Source: Eubacterium sp. (GTDB taxonomy: Bacteria; Bacillota_A; Clostridia; Lachnospirales; Lachnospiraceae). Taken from it: DNA of 41,443 bases. The stretch covers positions 1 through 41,443 of the forward strand of contig JAMPGN010000009.1 of assembly GCA_023663915.1 (NCBI GenBank), read 5' to 3'. The notes under the pieces were generated by a model. That model did no database searches. It was given only the letters and a program-made list of their open reading frames with translations, and was not told the origin of the DNA. Shown here piece by piece: positions 1 through 8,675 of the stretch (position 1 is its first letter; each line of letters starts with the position of its first letter). The translations under genes were made by a program, and so were the position numbers.

Positions 1-387
1 CTTCTCGTGCGGCTCCGGTTTCTTTACCCGCCGTAAAATCGTCTCCATTCTCTTTAATAAAATAATGGGTGAGACCGGTTTGATTACATAATCGTCAGCA
101 TAGAGATTGAACGCCTGCACCTGTGTTTTCTCATCGCCAAGCGCAGTCAGCATGATAACTGCCATCTCCGGATACCTCTCTTTGATAGATTGCAGAACCT
201 CAAGACCACTGACCTCTGGTACCATAATATCCAGTACTGCCATGTCAAACGGCTGTCGATCCAGTAGTTCAATTGCCTGTTTGCCGTTTTGGGCGCAAGT
301 AACATGATAATTCTGAATTTTCATATACTCTGTCAACACTTCCCTTATGGTGGGCTCGTCTTCCAGAAATAAAATATTTGCAGCCAT
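1..387 (-). CDS. Response regulator, receiver domain (3' end cut by window edge)
   Basis: The first 129 residues of a two-component response regulator are present; the protein runs off the left edge, so the output domain is not seen. The receiver has the acidic pair E9/D10, the phospho-acceptor D53 in the motif AVLDIMVP, T81 and K103 in VIKP, all in canonical spacing. The sequence after the receiver (ILLKRMETILRR) resembles the linker of OmpR/PhoB-family regulators, so a winged-helix output domain and a partner histidine kinase beyond the window are likely but inferred. The ATG at 387 follows AGGAG at about 8 bases. The gene reads away from the AAA-ATPase gene at 550-2292, with a terminator-like hairpin between them. 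Confidence 0.85.
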   Translation of the reverse strand, partial: MAANILFLEDEPTIREVLTEYMKIQNYHVTCAQNGKQAIELLDRQPFDMAVLDIMVPEVSGLEVLQSIKERYPEMAVIMLTALGDEKTQVQAFNLYADDYVIKPVSPIILLKRMETILRRVKKPEPHEK

Positions 388-487
388 GCTTTCACTCCTG
401 TTTGTTTCCTTTTGCGTTGTATGAAATTGTTCCTCTGGATCTATTGTAACATGACGATATGAATTTGATGTGAAGATGATGTGTGAT

Positions 488-523
488 GAAAAAAAGAATG
501 ATAGACGATTATCTCATCTATCA
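488..523 (-). terminator. Rho-independent terminator of the 550-2292 gene
   Basis: On the minus strand, arms TGATAGA and TCTATCA (plus-strand 499-505 and 517-523) enclose an 11-base loop and are followed by TTCTTTTTTT. It lies just downstream of the AAA-ATPase gene that stops at 550. The stem is AT-rich and modest. Confidence 0.5.
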
Positions 524-549
524 CCCTTTGTCTGTTCATGAATTTTTGT

Positions 550-2292
550 CTATTGCTTCGGTCTCCCAATCAATACCCTTTTCCCACAAAATGCAAACCC
601 GTATTTCCGTATGTGCCTTTCGGAAATCCCTTTTGCCATGAGAGCCGCCTGATAATCCTGCTCATCAATCTGCTTCAACGCGCTCTGTACGGTATCGGAT
701 AATTCCTTCTCATCTGCATCTTGAACTTTGAACTCTATAATAACCGCGTCCTGTGGAATATCGTTATGGAACGCCTCGCTGTTCTTCAAACTTCCCGCTA
801 AAACTCTTGGCTCAAGCATGATATCATACCTGCCGAAACCGCTCTCCCTGTTTGATGTGATTACATATCTGTCTGCCAATTCCACCATCAATCCCAATAC
901 AAATCCATGATAGAAGCGCTCCGGCTCTGTCCGAGAAGGCTTCGTCCCGGTATCAAAACTGCTGAACATCTCTACGGTTACTCTGTTCATATAAGTATTC
1001 ATTGCTTTCAGATCATCGAGCAGCAATGCCCTAATAAAATCATTGTAATCTGTCTTGACACTGCCAAACCATTTCCGGATCATGCTTCGGAACATCGCTC
1101 TGACTTCAAAATTGGTTAGTTCGAGTTCATAATCTTCGATTAGCTCATGAAATTCTGAAAAAGAAGCCTGATAATTCTTTACTTTCAGATAACCGCTGGC
1201 AAGCAAAAGACTCCAGACCGCCTGTTCGTCCGTGTCCAGCGAATCATATACGATCTGTTCATCTATTTCAACGCAGAAAGATTCGCCCTGAATCAGACGT
1301 TCAAAAGTCTTCTTAATATTAGAGCTTCCCTCCCGTATCAGTTTCCCCGCAAGACTATTGGAGCTGGAGTTTGCCCAATATGTCCCCACTTTTCGTTCAT
1401 CGAGGAAATTGATGATAGACCATGGATTATAAATATCCTTTTTCTCGCCAAAAGTAAATCCGTCATACCAAAATTTTACCTGCTCTTTGTCATCTGACAA
1501 CCCAAATTCATTCAACGCCAAAAAAACTTCTTCTTCTGTAAAGCCGAAACTGTCTGCATATTTTTTGGAAGTTGTCGTCACTACTTTTAAATTATTTAAG
1601 TCCGAGAAAATACTCTCTTTACTAACTCTTGTAATTCCTGTCATAACGGCACGTTCCAGATAAGGATTCGTCTTAAACGTAGAATTAAACAAACTTCTTG
1701 TAAATGTAACCATCTCACTCCAATAATGATTCACATAAGCTTCCTGCATCGGAGTATCATACTCATCAAGGAAAATAAGTACTTTTTTCTTATAATACCG
1801 CGACAAATAAGCAGATAATGCTTTCAAGGCAAAGGAGGCTTCGTTCTCTTCCATATCCACAGAGATGTGTGTAAAATCTTTTTTCTCACCTTCATTCATC
1901 AAATCAGATTCCAGCAAAAAATCGAATTGATTATAAAGTTCTTTGATAATACGACACATTTTTTTGCGTGCCTGAATAAAAGATGTTTCCTTTATGTCTG
2001 CGAAGCTCAAAAAAATAACGGGATATGTGCCCTGCAGCTTACGGTATTTTTCATCCTGCCATATGGAAAGCCCCTCGAATAAATCACTGCGTCCGGCATA
2101 TTTCACGGAAAAGAATTTTTCTAACATATTTAGGTTTAACGTCTTGCCAAAACGCCTCGGACGGGTAATCAGCGTCACATCGTCGGCAGATTCCCACCAC
2201 TGCCTAATGAAATCGGTCTTGTCAATGTAAAAATTGTCATTTATTCTAATCTTCTCAAAATCCTGGTTGCCAATACTGACTGTTCTTGCCAT
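550..2292 (-). CDS. AAA-ATPase-like protein with C-terminal PD-(D/E)XK nuclease-like domain (copy 1)
   Basis: This 580-residue protein matches the AAA-ATPase_like plus PDDEXK_9 architecture common in gut Firmicutes and Bacteroidetes; its physiological role is not established. The P-loop is RPRRFGKT at 44-51, and the Walker B motif VLIFLDEYD is at 171-179 with D176/E177. Near the C-terminus GRYDIM (D490) and VIIEFKV (E520, K522) form the D...ExK signature of the nuclease fold. It has no signal peptide or membrane segment and is probably cytoplasmic. The ATG at 2292 is preceded by AAAGGA at about 8 bases, and a promoter candidate lies just upstream. It is clearly paralogous to the gene at 3278-5005 over its whole length (identical starts such as MAR.V.IGNQDFE), so the two arose by duplication or repeated acquisition. 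Confidence 0.85.
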   Translation of the reverse strand: MARTVSIGNQDFEKIRINDNFYIDKTDFIRQWWESADDVTLITRPRRFGKTLNLNMLEKFFSVKYAGRSDLFEGLSIWQDEKYRKLQGTYPVIFLSFADIKETSFIQARKKMCRIIKELYNQFDFLLESDLMNEGEKKDFTHISVDMEENEASFALKALSAYLSRYYKKKVLIFLDEYDTPMQEAYVNHYWSEMVTFTRSLFNSTFKTNPYLERAVMTGITRVSKESIFSDLNNLKVVTTTSKKYADSFGFTEEEVFLALNEFGLSDDKEQVKFWYDGFTFGEKKDIYNPWSIINFLDERKVGTYWANSSSNSLAGKLIREGSSNIKKTFERLIQGESFCVEIDEQIVYDSLDTDEQAVWSLLLASGYLKVKNYQASFSEFHELIEDYELELTNFEVRAMFRSMIRKWFGSVKTDYNDFIRALLLDDLKAMNTYMNRVTVEMFSSFDTGTKPSRTEPERFYHGFVLGLMVELADRYVITSNRESGFGRYDIMLEPRVLAGSLKNSEAFHNDIPQDAVIIEFKVQDADEKELSDTVQSALKQIDEQDYQAALMAKGISERHIRKYGFAFCGKRVLIGRPKQ

Positions 2293-2348
2293 GTTTTGTT
2301 TTCCTTTCGCCGCTCTTATACTTATAGCGTTTCCCGTCTCTCATATAC

Positions 2349-2377
2349 AGTATATCCATTTCGTTTTGTGAAGGCAA
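2349..2377 (-). promoter_or_regulatory. Sigma-A promoter for the 550-2292 gene
   Basis: On the minus strand TTGCCT (plus 2372-2377), a 17-base spacer, and TATACT (plus 2349-2354) lie about 55 bases before the start codon. The paralogous gene at 3278-5005 has the same -10, TATACT, with the same spacing. Confidence 0.45.
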
Positions 2378-2392
2378 TGTCTGCATGGATTT

Positions 2393-3094
2393 TCATGCTT
2401 TACTTTCCATTAAAAAATTAATCACATTCTTATGGATAATACCATTTCTTGAAAAATCAAACTTATCCATAGAAATAACATATTTGGGGTAGTTATCCAT
2501 AATCGTCCTAAATGCGCCGAACTCCCTGTCAATCACAGACTGGTCTGCCAAATAATACGCAACTTGGTAATACTCAATCCTATCACCTTTTACAGCGACA
2601 AAATCTACTTCTCCCTTTGGTATTTTTCCTACATACACCTCATAGTCCCGGTTTCTAAGTTCGTTATACACAATATTTTCCAGCATTGCACCCATTTCTA
2701 GCTTGTAGCCGCTATTGTGAATCCGACCTAATCCCAAATCTGTTAGAAAATATTTGTCCAGTGTCGTGAGTAACTGCTTTCCCCGAATATCATAACGCTG
2801 TGCTTTGTTTACGATCAAGGATGCTTGTATATAGTCAAGATAATTGTACAAAGTCTGCGCACTGACTGTGCGGTCTACACTTTTAAAATAATTTAAAATT
2901 CCTTTCGCCGAAAAAGTCTGCGATGGATTCAACATAAGATATTCCATGATGCGGCTGATCAGATCAACCTCTTTTGCCCCTGTCCTCTGAACAATATCTC
3001 GCAATACAATGGAATTATACAAATCCTGTAAAAAGGTGCGTGTTTCATTTTCACCATTCATAGAAAAACGCTGGGGCATGCCTCCCCAGTTCAT
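2393..3094 (-). pseudogene. DUF4143 ATPase remnant lacking its AAA+ domain
   Basis: The 233 residues correspond to the C-terminal half of a DUF4143-type ATPase. WGGMP near the start aligns with the RGGMP segment in the middle of the complete relative at 5122-6348, followed by a winged-helix-like segment and a nuclease-like end (GEVDFVAV at about 162-169). The roughly 190 residues that should carry the P-loop and Walker B are absent. The 180 bases upstream contain no trace of them, and an in-frame TAA stands six codons before the ATG. Oddly, the ATG at 3094 has an excellent ribosome-binding site (AAGGAGG, 7 bases away), so the fragment could be translated. It is either a decayed gene or a reduced, possibly regulatory, protein; I favour decay. 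Confidence 0.65.
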
Positions 3095-3177
3095 AGCGAA
3101 GCCTCCTTGTTAGAAGATTTTCCTATTGTCTAATTAATATTTTATACACTTATGATAGAATAATTCATTGAAAAAAT

Positions 3178-3207
3178 AAAGTTATTTTGATCTATCAAAA
3201 TAACTTT
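3178..3207 (-). terminator. Terminator-like perfect 13-bp hairpin after the 3278-5005 gene
   Basis: Arms AAAGTTATTTTGA and TCAAAATAACTTT (3178-3190, 3195-3207) with a 4-base loop are perfectly complementary. On the minus strand the stem runs into TTTATTTTTT. It sits 70 bases past the stop at 3278, which suits a terminator, although the stem is very AT-rich. Confidence 0.55.
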
Positions 3208-3277
3208 ACTTTCCCCATTTATTTCACAAAGGCAATATCCTGTAATCTTTTAATCAGTAAAACATTGTTAGTTACTA

Positions 3278-5005
3278 TTAGTCGCCTGCAGTTCCAATAA
3301 GCACCTTTTTACCACAAAAAGCAAACCCATACTTCCGTATGCGCTCCTCCGAAATCCCCTTTGCTATCAGAGATGCCTGATAATCTCGTTCCTCAATCTG
3401 TCTCAACGCGTCCTGTACTGTATCAGATAATTGCTTTTCATCTGTATCCTGTACTTTAAACTCTATGATAATGGCATCCTGTTTGACATCACTATTTTGT
3501 ATTACACTTATATCTTGTGCCTCCGACTCAACTCTCGGCTCTACCATCACATCATATCTGCCAAATCCACTTTCTCTATTTGACGTAACCACATACCGGT
3601 CAGCCAGTTCCACCATCAGCCCTAAGACAAAACCATGATAAAAACGTTCTGGCTCTCCTTGCGGGCTTTTACCTGTATCAAAATAGCTGAACATCTCTTC
3701 TGTTACCCGATTCATGTAAGTATTCATTGCTTTTACATCACCAGCCAGCAATGCCTTGATAAAATCATTATAATCATCATTCCATGTAAACCAGTCCTGA
3801 ACCATATTTTCAAACATGATACGGACTTCTTTATTCGTCAGCGCCAGATCATAATACATATGCCCTGTTTTTTCCTCAAATATAGTATTCTCCACTTTTA
3901 AATACCCGCTGGCAAGCAGAAGACTCCAGATTGCATTCCTTTTCATAGCTAATTGGTTATAGACGATCTGCTCGTCTATTTCCATATGGAGTGTGCCGCC
4001 CTTTAATAATTCCTCAAATGCCTGTTTAATCTTTGGTTTGCCTTCTTTGAGCAGTTTTTCCACTAAACGGTTTGAACTGGTATTTGTCCAGTAAGCGCCG
4101 ACTTTCTTTTTATCAAGAAAATTAATGATAGACCATGGATTATAGATATCTCTTCTTTCCCCAAAAGAAAATCCGTCATACCAGTTCTTAACCTTCTGTT
4201 TTTGATCCGCTAAACCATACTCTTCTAATGCTGTAAATACTTCCTCCTCCGTAAATCCGAAACAATCCGAATACTTCTCCGATGTTGTAGTTACTACCTC
4301 AAGGTTATTTAAATCAGAAAAAATGGATTCTTTACTGACTCTCGTAATCCCTGTCATAATGGCACGTTCCAGATAAGGATTTGTTTTGAACGTGGAATTA
4401 AACAGGCTTCTGGTAAACTTAATCATTTCTTCCCAATACCCGTTAACAAAAGCTTCCTGCATAGGCGTATCATATTCATCCAGAAGAACAATCGTCTTCT
4501 TCCCATAATATCTGCCAAGATAATCCGTCAAAGCCCTAAGCGATGCCGCCGCCGTACTATCTGACATATTTGCAGTAACGCTTTGATAAAATGCTTTTTC
4601 TTTCTCATTGAGCAGATTCCCGTTAAGCAGATAATCATATTTATTAAACTGTTCTTCTATCGTTCTGCCTATACTTTCCTTTGCGCCTGCAAAGGTACTG
4701 TCCTTAATACTCGCAAAACTGATCAAAATCACAGGGTATGTTCCTTGAAGTCTTCTGTATTTTTCATCTTTCCAGATTTTAAGGTTCTGAAAGAGATCAC
4801 TCCTATCCTTGTATGCCGCAGAAAAAAACTTCTCCAGCATGCTCATATTCAGTGTCTTGCCAAACCGCCTTGGTCTGGTGATCAGCGTCACACTATCCCT
4901 GCTTTCCCACCACCGGCATATAAAATCAGTCTTATCGATATAGAAATATCCTTCCTGCCTGATTGTCTCAAAATCCTGATTCCCGATGCCTACCGCTCTT
5001 GCCAT
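3278..5005 (-). CDS. AAA-ATPase-like protein with C-terminal PD-(D/E)XK nuclease-like domain (copy 2)
   Basis: This is a second member of the AAA-ATPase_like/PDDEXK_9 family, 575 residues. The P-loop RPRRFGKT is at 44-51, Walker B TIVLLDEYD at 171-179, and the nuclease signature is GRYDVM (D485) with IIIEFKV (E515, K517). The reading frame is open to an ATG at 5119, but I place the start at 5005: the protein then begins MARAVGIGNQDFE like copy 1, the ATG has GGAGAGG just upstream, and a TTGATT-N17-TATACT promoter lies inside the would-be extension. Function is unknown; the family is often annotated as ATP-binding protein. Both key acidic motifs and the P-loop are intact, so the gene looks functional. 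Confidence 0.85.
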   Translation of the reverse strand: MARAVGIGNQDFETIRQEGYFYIDKTDFICRWWESRDSVTLITRPRRFGKTLNMSMLEKFFSAAYKDRSDLFQNLKIWKDEKYRRLQGTYPVILISFASIKDSTFAGAKESIGRTIEEQFNKYDYLLNGNLLNEKEKAFYQSVTANMSDSTAAASLRALTDYLGRYYGKKTIVLLDEYDTPMQEAFVNGYWEEMIKFTRSLFNSTFKTNPYLERAIMTGITRVSKESIFSDLNNLEVVTTTSEKYSDCFGFTEEEVFTALEEYGLADQKQKVKNWYDGFSFGERRDIYNPWSIINFLDKKKVGAYWTNTSSNRLVEKLLKEGKPKIKQAFEELLKGGTLHMEIDEQIVYNQLAMKRNAIWSLLLASGYLKVENTIFEEKTGHMYYDLALTNKEVRIMFENMVQDWFTWNDDYNDFIKALLAGDVKAMNTYMNRVTEEMFSYFDTGKSPQGEPERFYHGFVLGLMVELADRYVVTSNRESGFGRYDVMVEPRVESEAQDISVIQNSDVKQDAIIIEFKVQDTDEKQLSDTVQDALRQIEERDYQASLIAKGISEERIRKYGFAFCGKKVLIGTAGD

Positions 5006-5045
5006 ATTTGCCTCTCCTTCCACTGCAATTATAAGCATATTTTCA

Positions 5046-5074
5046 GTATAGCCGCTTCCTGTTTTAAAATCAAC
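5046..5074 (-). promoter_or_regulatory. Sigma-A promoter for the 3278-5005 gene
   Basis: On the minus strand TTGATT (plus 5069-5074), a 17-base spacer, and TATACT (plus 5046-5051) lie about 40 bases before the ATG at 5005. The position rules out translation from the upstream ATG at 5119 for this transcript. Confidence 0.6.
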
Positions 5075-5121
5075 GACTCCACTTAATTCATCATAATTCC
5101 ACGCCATTCCCCACAACATCC

Positions 5122-6348
5122 CTAAAACAAATTACACGGGATAAAACAGTTCTTCTCGTCGATCGGAATCACCTCTTCACACATACAGATAATCCCGCCG
5201 CTGCCGCGCTCCACTTTCACTCTGTCAAGCACTTCATACTTCTTGACCTCACGCCTGTCCGGATTCGCTGACTTCTTGATTTCCAACGGATGGATTACAC
5301 CGTTTTCTTCCACAAAAATATCAACCTCCTTTGCATTGGAATCCCGATAATAAGTCATAGATACCTTGGAAGGCGCATAGGCAAAGTTTTTTAGTAATTC
5401 AATTACCACATAATTCTCAAAATAATGTCCGCTCGCTGCCCCATTCATCAAGGTATTCCGGGTCAGCCACATGGACAGATAAGCACACAGCCCGGTATCA
5501 CAAAAGTACAATTTAGGCGTTTTCGTAAGGCGTTTCAATTCGTTATTCGCATAGGGCTGCAAAAGATAGACAATGCCTAACCCCTGCAAAAGGCGCAGCC
5601 ATTCCTTTGCCGTGGGCTGGGAAATTTCCGCCGCATCCGCCAAAGTCTTATAATTAACCTGCTGTGAAGTCAGCGCGGCGCATGCATTTAAAAACTTACG
5701 GAAACGGACGGAATCCGTAATACCGCCTTCTTCAGACACATCCCGCATAAGATATGTCTCAATATAAGAATTAAAATATTCCTGCCGCTGTTCCACATCC
5801 GCATGCAGCGCATCTGGCATACCGCCGCGCCAGATATGGTCAAATACATCCTCTATATCATTCTTTTTTACAAGCGGCTGTCTTTTTAGCAGACAATCCA
5901 GAGAAAAATCCAATTCATCTGAAAAAAACAGCTCTTCCGTCTCACTTTTGGACAAACTATAAAGTTCCAGAATCCCGACTCTTCCCGCCAATGTTTCACG
6001 GATATTTTTCATCATGCCATACTGCTGCGATCCAGTCAGCCAGAATAAACCCCTCTCTTCGCTCTCATCGCACATGATCTTAATCTGCTCAAACAACTCC
6101 GGCGCTTTCTGTATTTCATCAATTATGATCGGCGGCTTGTATGTCTGGAAAAATAAAACCGGATCTGACTTTGCAAGCGCCCGTGCCATTGTATGATCCA
6201 TAGAAACATAAGTACGGTTCTGCTCTTCCGCCAGATGTTTCAGCATGGTAGTCTTCCCAACCTGTCTTGCACCCGTCACAAGCACAACCTTAAAAAAAGA
6301 ATCCATACGCAAAAATTTTCGTTCCAGCATTCGTGTTATATACTGCAT
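5122..6348 (-). CDS. AAA+ ATPase with DUF4143 nuclease-like C-terminus
   Basis: This is a full-length 408-residue member of the AAA_14/DUF4143 family. The P-loop GARQVGKTT is at 26-34 and Walker B IIIDEIQ at 74-80 (D77/E78). A middle segment beginning with RGGMP and a winged-helix-like part follow, then a PD-(D/E)XK-like end with EVD (D343) and LEIKK (E356, K358). The protein is soluble. The cellular role of this widespread family is not settled; links to mobile elements or stress have been proposed, and I make no functional claim. The ATG at 6348 has GAAAGAGG upstream. Directly before that lies a 38-bp palindrome that may be its operator. It ends 116 bases before the ATPase gene at 3278-5005, on the same strand. 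Confidence 0.85.
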   Translation of the reverse strand: MQYITRMLERKFLRMDSFFKVVLVTGARQVGKTTMLKHLAEEQNRTYVSMDHTMARALAKSDPVLFFQTYKPPIIIDEIQKAPELFEQIKIMCDESEERGLFWLTGSQQYGMMKNIRETLAGRVGILELYSLSKSETEELFFSDELDFSLDCLLKRQPLVKKNDIEDVFDHIWRGGMPDALHADVEQRQEYFNSYIETYLMRDVSEEGGITDSVRFRKFLNACAALTSQQVNYKTLADAAEISQPTAKEWLRLLQGLGIVYLLQPYANNELKRLTKTPKLYFCDTGLCAYLSMWLTRNTLMNGAASGHYFENYVVIELLKNFAYAPSKVSMTYYRDSNAKEVDIFVEENGVIHPLEIKKSANPDRREVKKYEVLDRVKVERGSGGIICMCEEVIPIDEKNCFIPCNLF

Positions 6349-6368
6349 TGGTTTCCTCTTTCCATAAA

Positions 6369-6406
6369 TTTAGGATAAAATAAAGTGTACTTTATTTTAT
6401 CCTAAA
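6369..6406. promoter_or_regulatory. 38-bp palindrome between divergent genes, candidate operator
   Basis: Two 18-base arms, beginning TTTAGGATAAAATAAAGT and ending in the exact reverse complement, are separated only by GT. The site lies 21 bases before the start codon at 6348 and in a gap between divergently oriented genes, so a terminator role is unlikely. A dimeric repressor site or self-cleaving or recombinase target are alternatives. Confidence 0.55.
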
Positions 6407-6509
6407 CAATGCATCATTGTCAAATATGGTATTCTTTATTTTTGAATGCATTTTTCTTTTGGCTTCCATACTGTTCTGCATTTCCCCAAAAAGACCTTTT
6501 ACAAATCAC

Positions 6510-6538
6510 TTGATGTACAGCCTTAGGAACGTTACAAT
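6510..6538 (+). promoter_or_regulatory. Sigma-A promoter for the LytTR/GHKL operon
   Basis: TTGATG at 6510-6515, a 17-base spacer and TACAAT at 6533-6538 precede the LytTR regulator by about 80 bases. Transcription would begin near 6545, at the foot of the hairpin at 6544-6566. Confidence 0.55.
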
Positions 6539-6543
6539 ATCGT

Positions 6544-6566
6544 TGATAGAGAACATTTCTCTATCA
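6544..6566 (+). promoter_or_regulatory. Hairpin at the predicted 5' end of the LytTR mRNA
   Basis: Arms TGATAGAGAA and TTCTCTATCA (6544-6553, 6557-6566) with a CAT loop form a perfect 10-bp stem. It falls at the predicted transcription start, so it could stabilise the 5' end or serve as an operator overlapping +1. No T-run follows, so it is not a terminator. Confidence 0.45.
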
Positions 6567-6615
6567 CAAAACATACAAAAGCAAATTCCCTACCCTATAA
6601 GCGAGGTGACAAACT

Positions 6616-7335
6616 ATGCTGCGCATAGCAATCTGTGACGATGACAGCAACGCAGTCCAATTCCATAAAGAAATGACAGAAAATTGTCTAAGACAAAACA
6701 AAAGCACCGGCGAAATTACACTCTACGATACCAGCGAAAACCTGCTTTATGACATTACCGAAGACAACTTTTTCTATGACTTGATTCTGTTGGATATCGA
6801 AATGCCTGGATATTCCGGTATGAAGATTGCAAAATCGATCAACCCTTTCCTGCCGAATGTCAAAATCATATTTATCACTTCCCATATCGAGTATGCGGTC
6901 GATGCCTTTGAGTTATCGATTTTCCGCTACGTCCCCAAAAACGACATCGACAAAAGGCTGCCCGCCGCCATACAGGACGCCGTCAGACTGATCGAACTCG
7001 AAGACGGCAAATCCTACACCATACGGACAAACAGCCGCCTCGAAAAAATTCCCTGCAAAGATATCTACTACATTGAGCGCGACGGGAAAAACGCTGCCAT
7101 CACTTTCTCCGGTGGAATCTCCAAGGTACGCCGAAGCCTGCAGCAAGTCTATGAGGAACTGGACGCGGAAGAATTTCTTTATATCGACCGGGGCTGTATC
7201 GTCAATCTGATTCATATCATGCAAATCAAAGACGGTATGGCTGTCCTGAAAAACGGCGTTTCGCTTCCCATCAGCCGTTCCCATTTAACGGATGTAAAAG
7301 AACAAATCAACCACTATTGGGGGACACATATATGA
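6616..7335 (+). CDS. LytTR-family response regulator (AgrA/ComE type)
   Basis: The 239-residue protein joins a receiver domain (about 1-120) to a LytTR DNA-binding domain (about 133-236). The acidic pocket is D8/D9/D10, the phospho-acceptor D60 in LILLDIEMP, and the conserved lysine K108 in RYVPK. LytTR regulators usually bind paired direct repeats and control bacteriocin, exporter or virulence genes. The ATG at 6616 follows GAGGTG. The gene overlaps the downstream kinase by the ATGA junction at 7332-7335, implying translational coupling and a cognate pair. The divergent ABC exporter operon ending at 8676 is a plausible target, by proximity only. Confidence 0.92.
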   Translation: MLRIAICDDDSNAVQFHKEMTENCLRQNKSTGEITLYDTSENLLYDITEDNFFYDLILLDIEMPGYSGMKIAKSINPFLPNVKIIFITSHIEYAVDAFELSIFRYVPKNDIDKRLPAAIQDAVRLIELEDGKSYTIRTNSRLEKIPCKDIYYIERDGKNAAITFSGGISKVRRSLQQVYEELDAEEFLYIDRGCIVNLIHIMQIKDGMAVLKNGVSLPISRSHLTDVKEQINHYWGTHI

Positions 7336-8642
7336 TAAACTGGCTTACTTTACTCTCTGATGCCGCTGCCGCAAGCGTGCGGGTCATTACCTGTCTGTTT
7401 CTGATATCCCGGCTCTTGTCCGCCGCCAAGCCGCATACAAAAAGCATAACCGCAGGACTAACAGGCGCAATGATTCTTTCCATGCTCCCTTACCTGTTCT
7501 CCCCTTTAACGGGACTGCCCGATTTTGCTTGTCTCGCGCTGGAGACAATCTGGCTCTCTGTCTGCGCAAACCGTCTGCAAAATGCGGATACCCGGTTAAG
7601 CCTTTTTGTTGCAATTTTCTATGAGATTGCCGCTGCCTTCTGGCAATTTCTTTTCGCCACATGGCTGGGCGTGGTGTTTCATGCACCAGCTTTTCTCGAT
7701 CCCGAAACCACAAACGGACAGATTGCAGTCTGGATCCTCCATGCACTGCTCATTCTTTTAACAATATATCTTTACCGATCTCATAGCTTAGGAGCAAAAG
7801 AGGTCTTTCACTTTGCCGCCGCCATTGCTTTGGCGGGATTTCTCGCTATTGTCACATTATCCGGGCAGACGGCTCTCGCAATCGCGTCTGACACGCTGGG
7901 AATGTGGATGATTCTATCGATCGTACTAATCATGGCTGTGCTTGTATTCAACATAAACCGGCAGTATGAATTGGAAAAAGAACTGACGAAGCTGAAAGCA
8001 GCGCAGACGGAATTACTGGAACGTGACTATACTGCCCTAAACAATGCCTATACCGTCAATGCCAAATTATTCCACGACTTACACAATCACATCGGCGTAC
8101 TGCGCCAGCTTCTCTCCCATCAAAAGACAGAAGAAGCCATACAATACCTCGATGAATTACAAACGCCTATACAACAAATGACCGATACCGTATGGAGTGG
8201 CGATGAAACTGTGGATTATCTCATCAACAGTAAAATCCATGCCGCCGAAACCGATCAAATCCTATTCCATGCGCAAATCGAATTTCCCCGCCATACAGAT
8301 ATTCGGAGCGCAGACCTGTGTACAATATTGGGAAATCTGTTAGACAACGCCTTAGAAGCCGCAAGACAAGTGCCGCTCCCGGAACAGCGCTTTATAAACC
8401 TTACTATCCGCCGCATCAATCAGATGATCATCATAAAGGTAGAAAATAACTATGCAGTCCTACCAGCCAGCATCGATGGTTCTTTAAAAACAACCAAGGA
8501 AAACAATGGTCTGCACGGCTGGGGACTCCTAAGCGCCCGCGCCACCGCCGAAAAATACGACGGTACGGTGCAGACTTCTTATAGCGGAAACACATTTCGA
8601 GCAGTCGTTACCCTGTCCTATCAAGGAATACCTATGGAATGA
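7332..8642 (+). CDS. GHKL-type sensor histidine kinase (AgrC-like)
   Basis: The 436-residue protein has an N-terminal half with about six hydrophobic segments (to about residue 200), a short coiled coil, an H-box FHDLHNH (H248 is the likely phospho-acceptor), the N-box GNLLDNALEAA at about 324-334, and a C-terminal G-box region HGWGLLSAR of the HATPase_c_5 type. It would sense a signal in or at the membrane and phosphorylate the LytTR regulator. I start it at the ATG at 7332, which overlaps the regulator's TGA and has GGGGGA upstream, rather than at an earlier TTG at 7317. No signal peptide gene (AgrD-like) or AgrB-like protease is visible nearby, so the ligand is unknown. Confidence 0.9.
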   Translation: MINWLTLLSDAAAASVRVITCLFLISRLLSAAKPHTKSITAGLTGAMILSMLPYLFSPLTGLPDFACLALETIWLSVCANRLQNADTRLSLFVAIFYEIAAAFWQFLFATWLGVVFHAPAFLDPETTNGQIAVWILHALLILLTIYLYRSHSLGAKEVFHFAAAIALAGFLAIVTLSGQTALAIASDTLGMWMILSIVLIMAVLVFNINRQYELEKELTKLKAAQTELLERDYTALNNAYTVNAKLFHDLHNHIGVLRQLLSHQKTEEAIQYLDELQTPIQQMTDTVWSGDETVDYLINSKIHAAETDQILFHAQIEFPRHTDIRSADLCTILGNLLDNALEAARQVPLPEQRFINLTIRRINQMIIIKVENNYAVLPASIDGSLKTTKENNGLHGWGLLSARATAEKYDGTVQTSYSGNTFRAVVTLSYQGIPME

Positions 8643-8675
8643 TCTGTCTCTTTTATGTTGCAGACTTTTTTACAT

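Noticed and set aside
5006..5119. 38-residue N-terminal extension of the second AAA-ATPase-like protein
   Set aside because: The promoter at 5046-5074 lies within it, the paralogue lacks it, and the ATG at 5005 has the better ribosome-binding site.
6417..6638. 73-codon plus-strand frame before the LytTR gene
   Set aside because: It overlaps the promoter, hairpin and start of the LytTR gene, lacks a ribosome-binding site and resembles nothing known.
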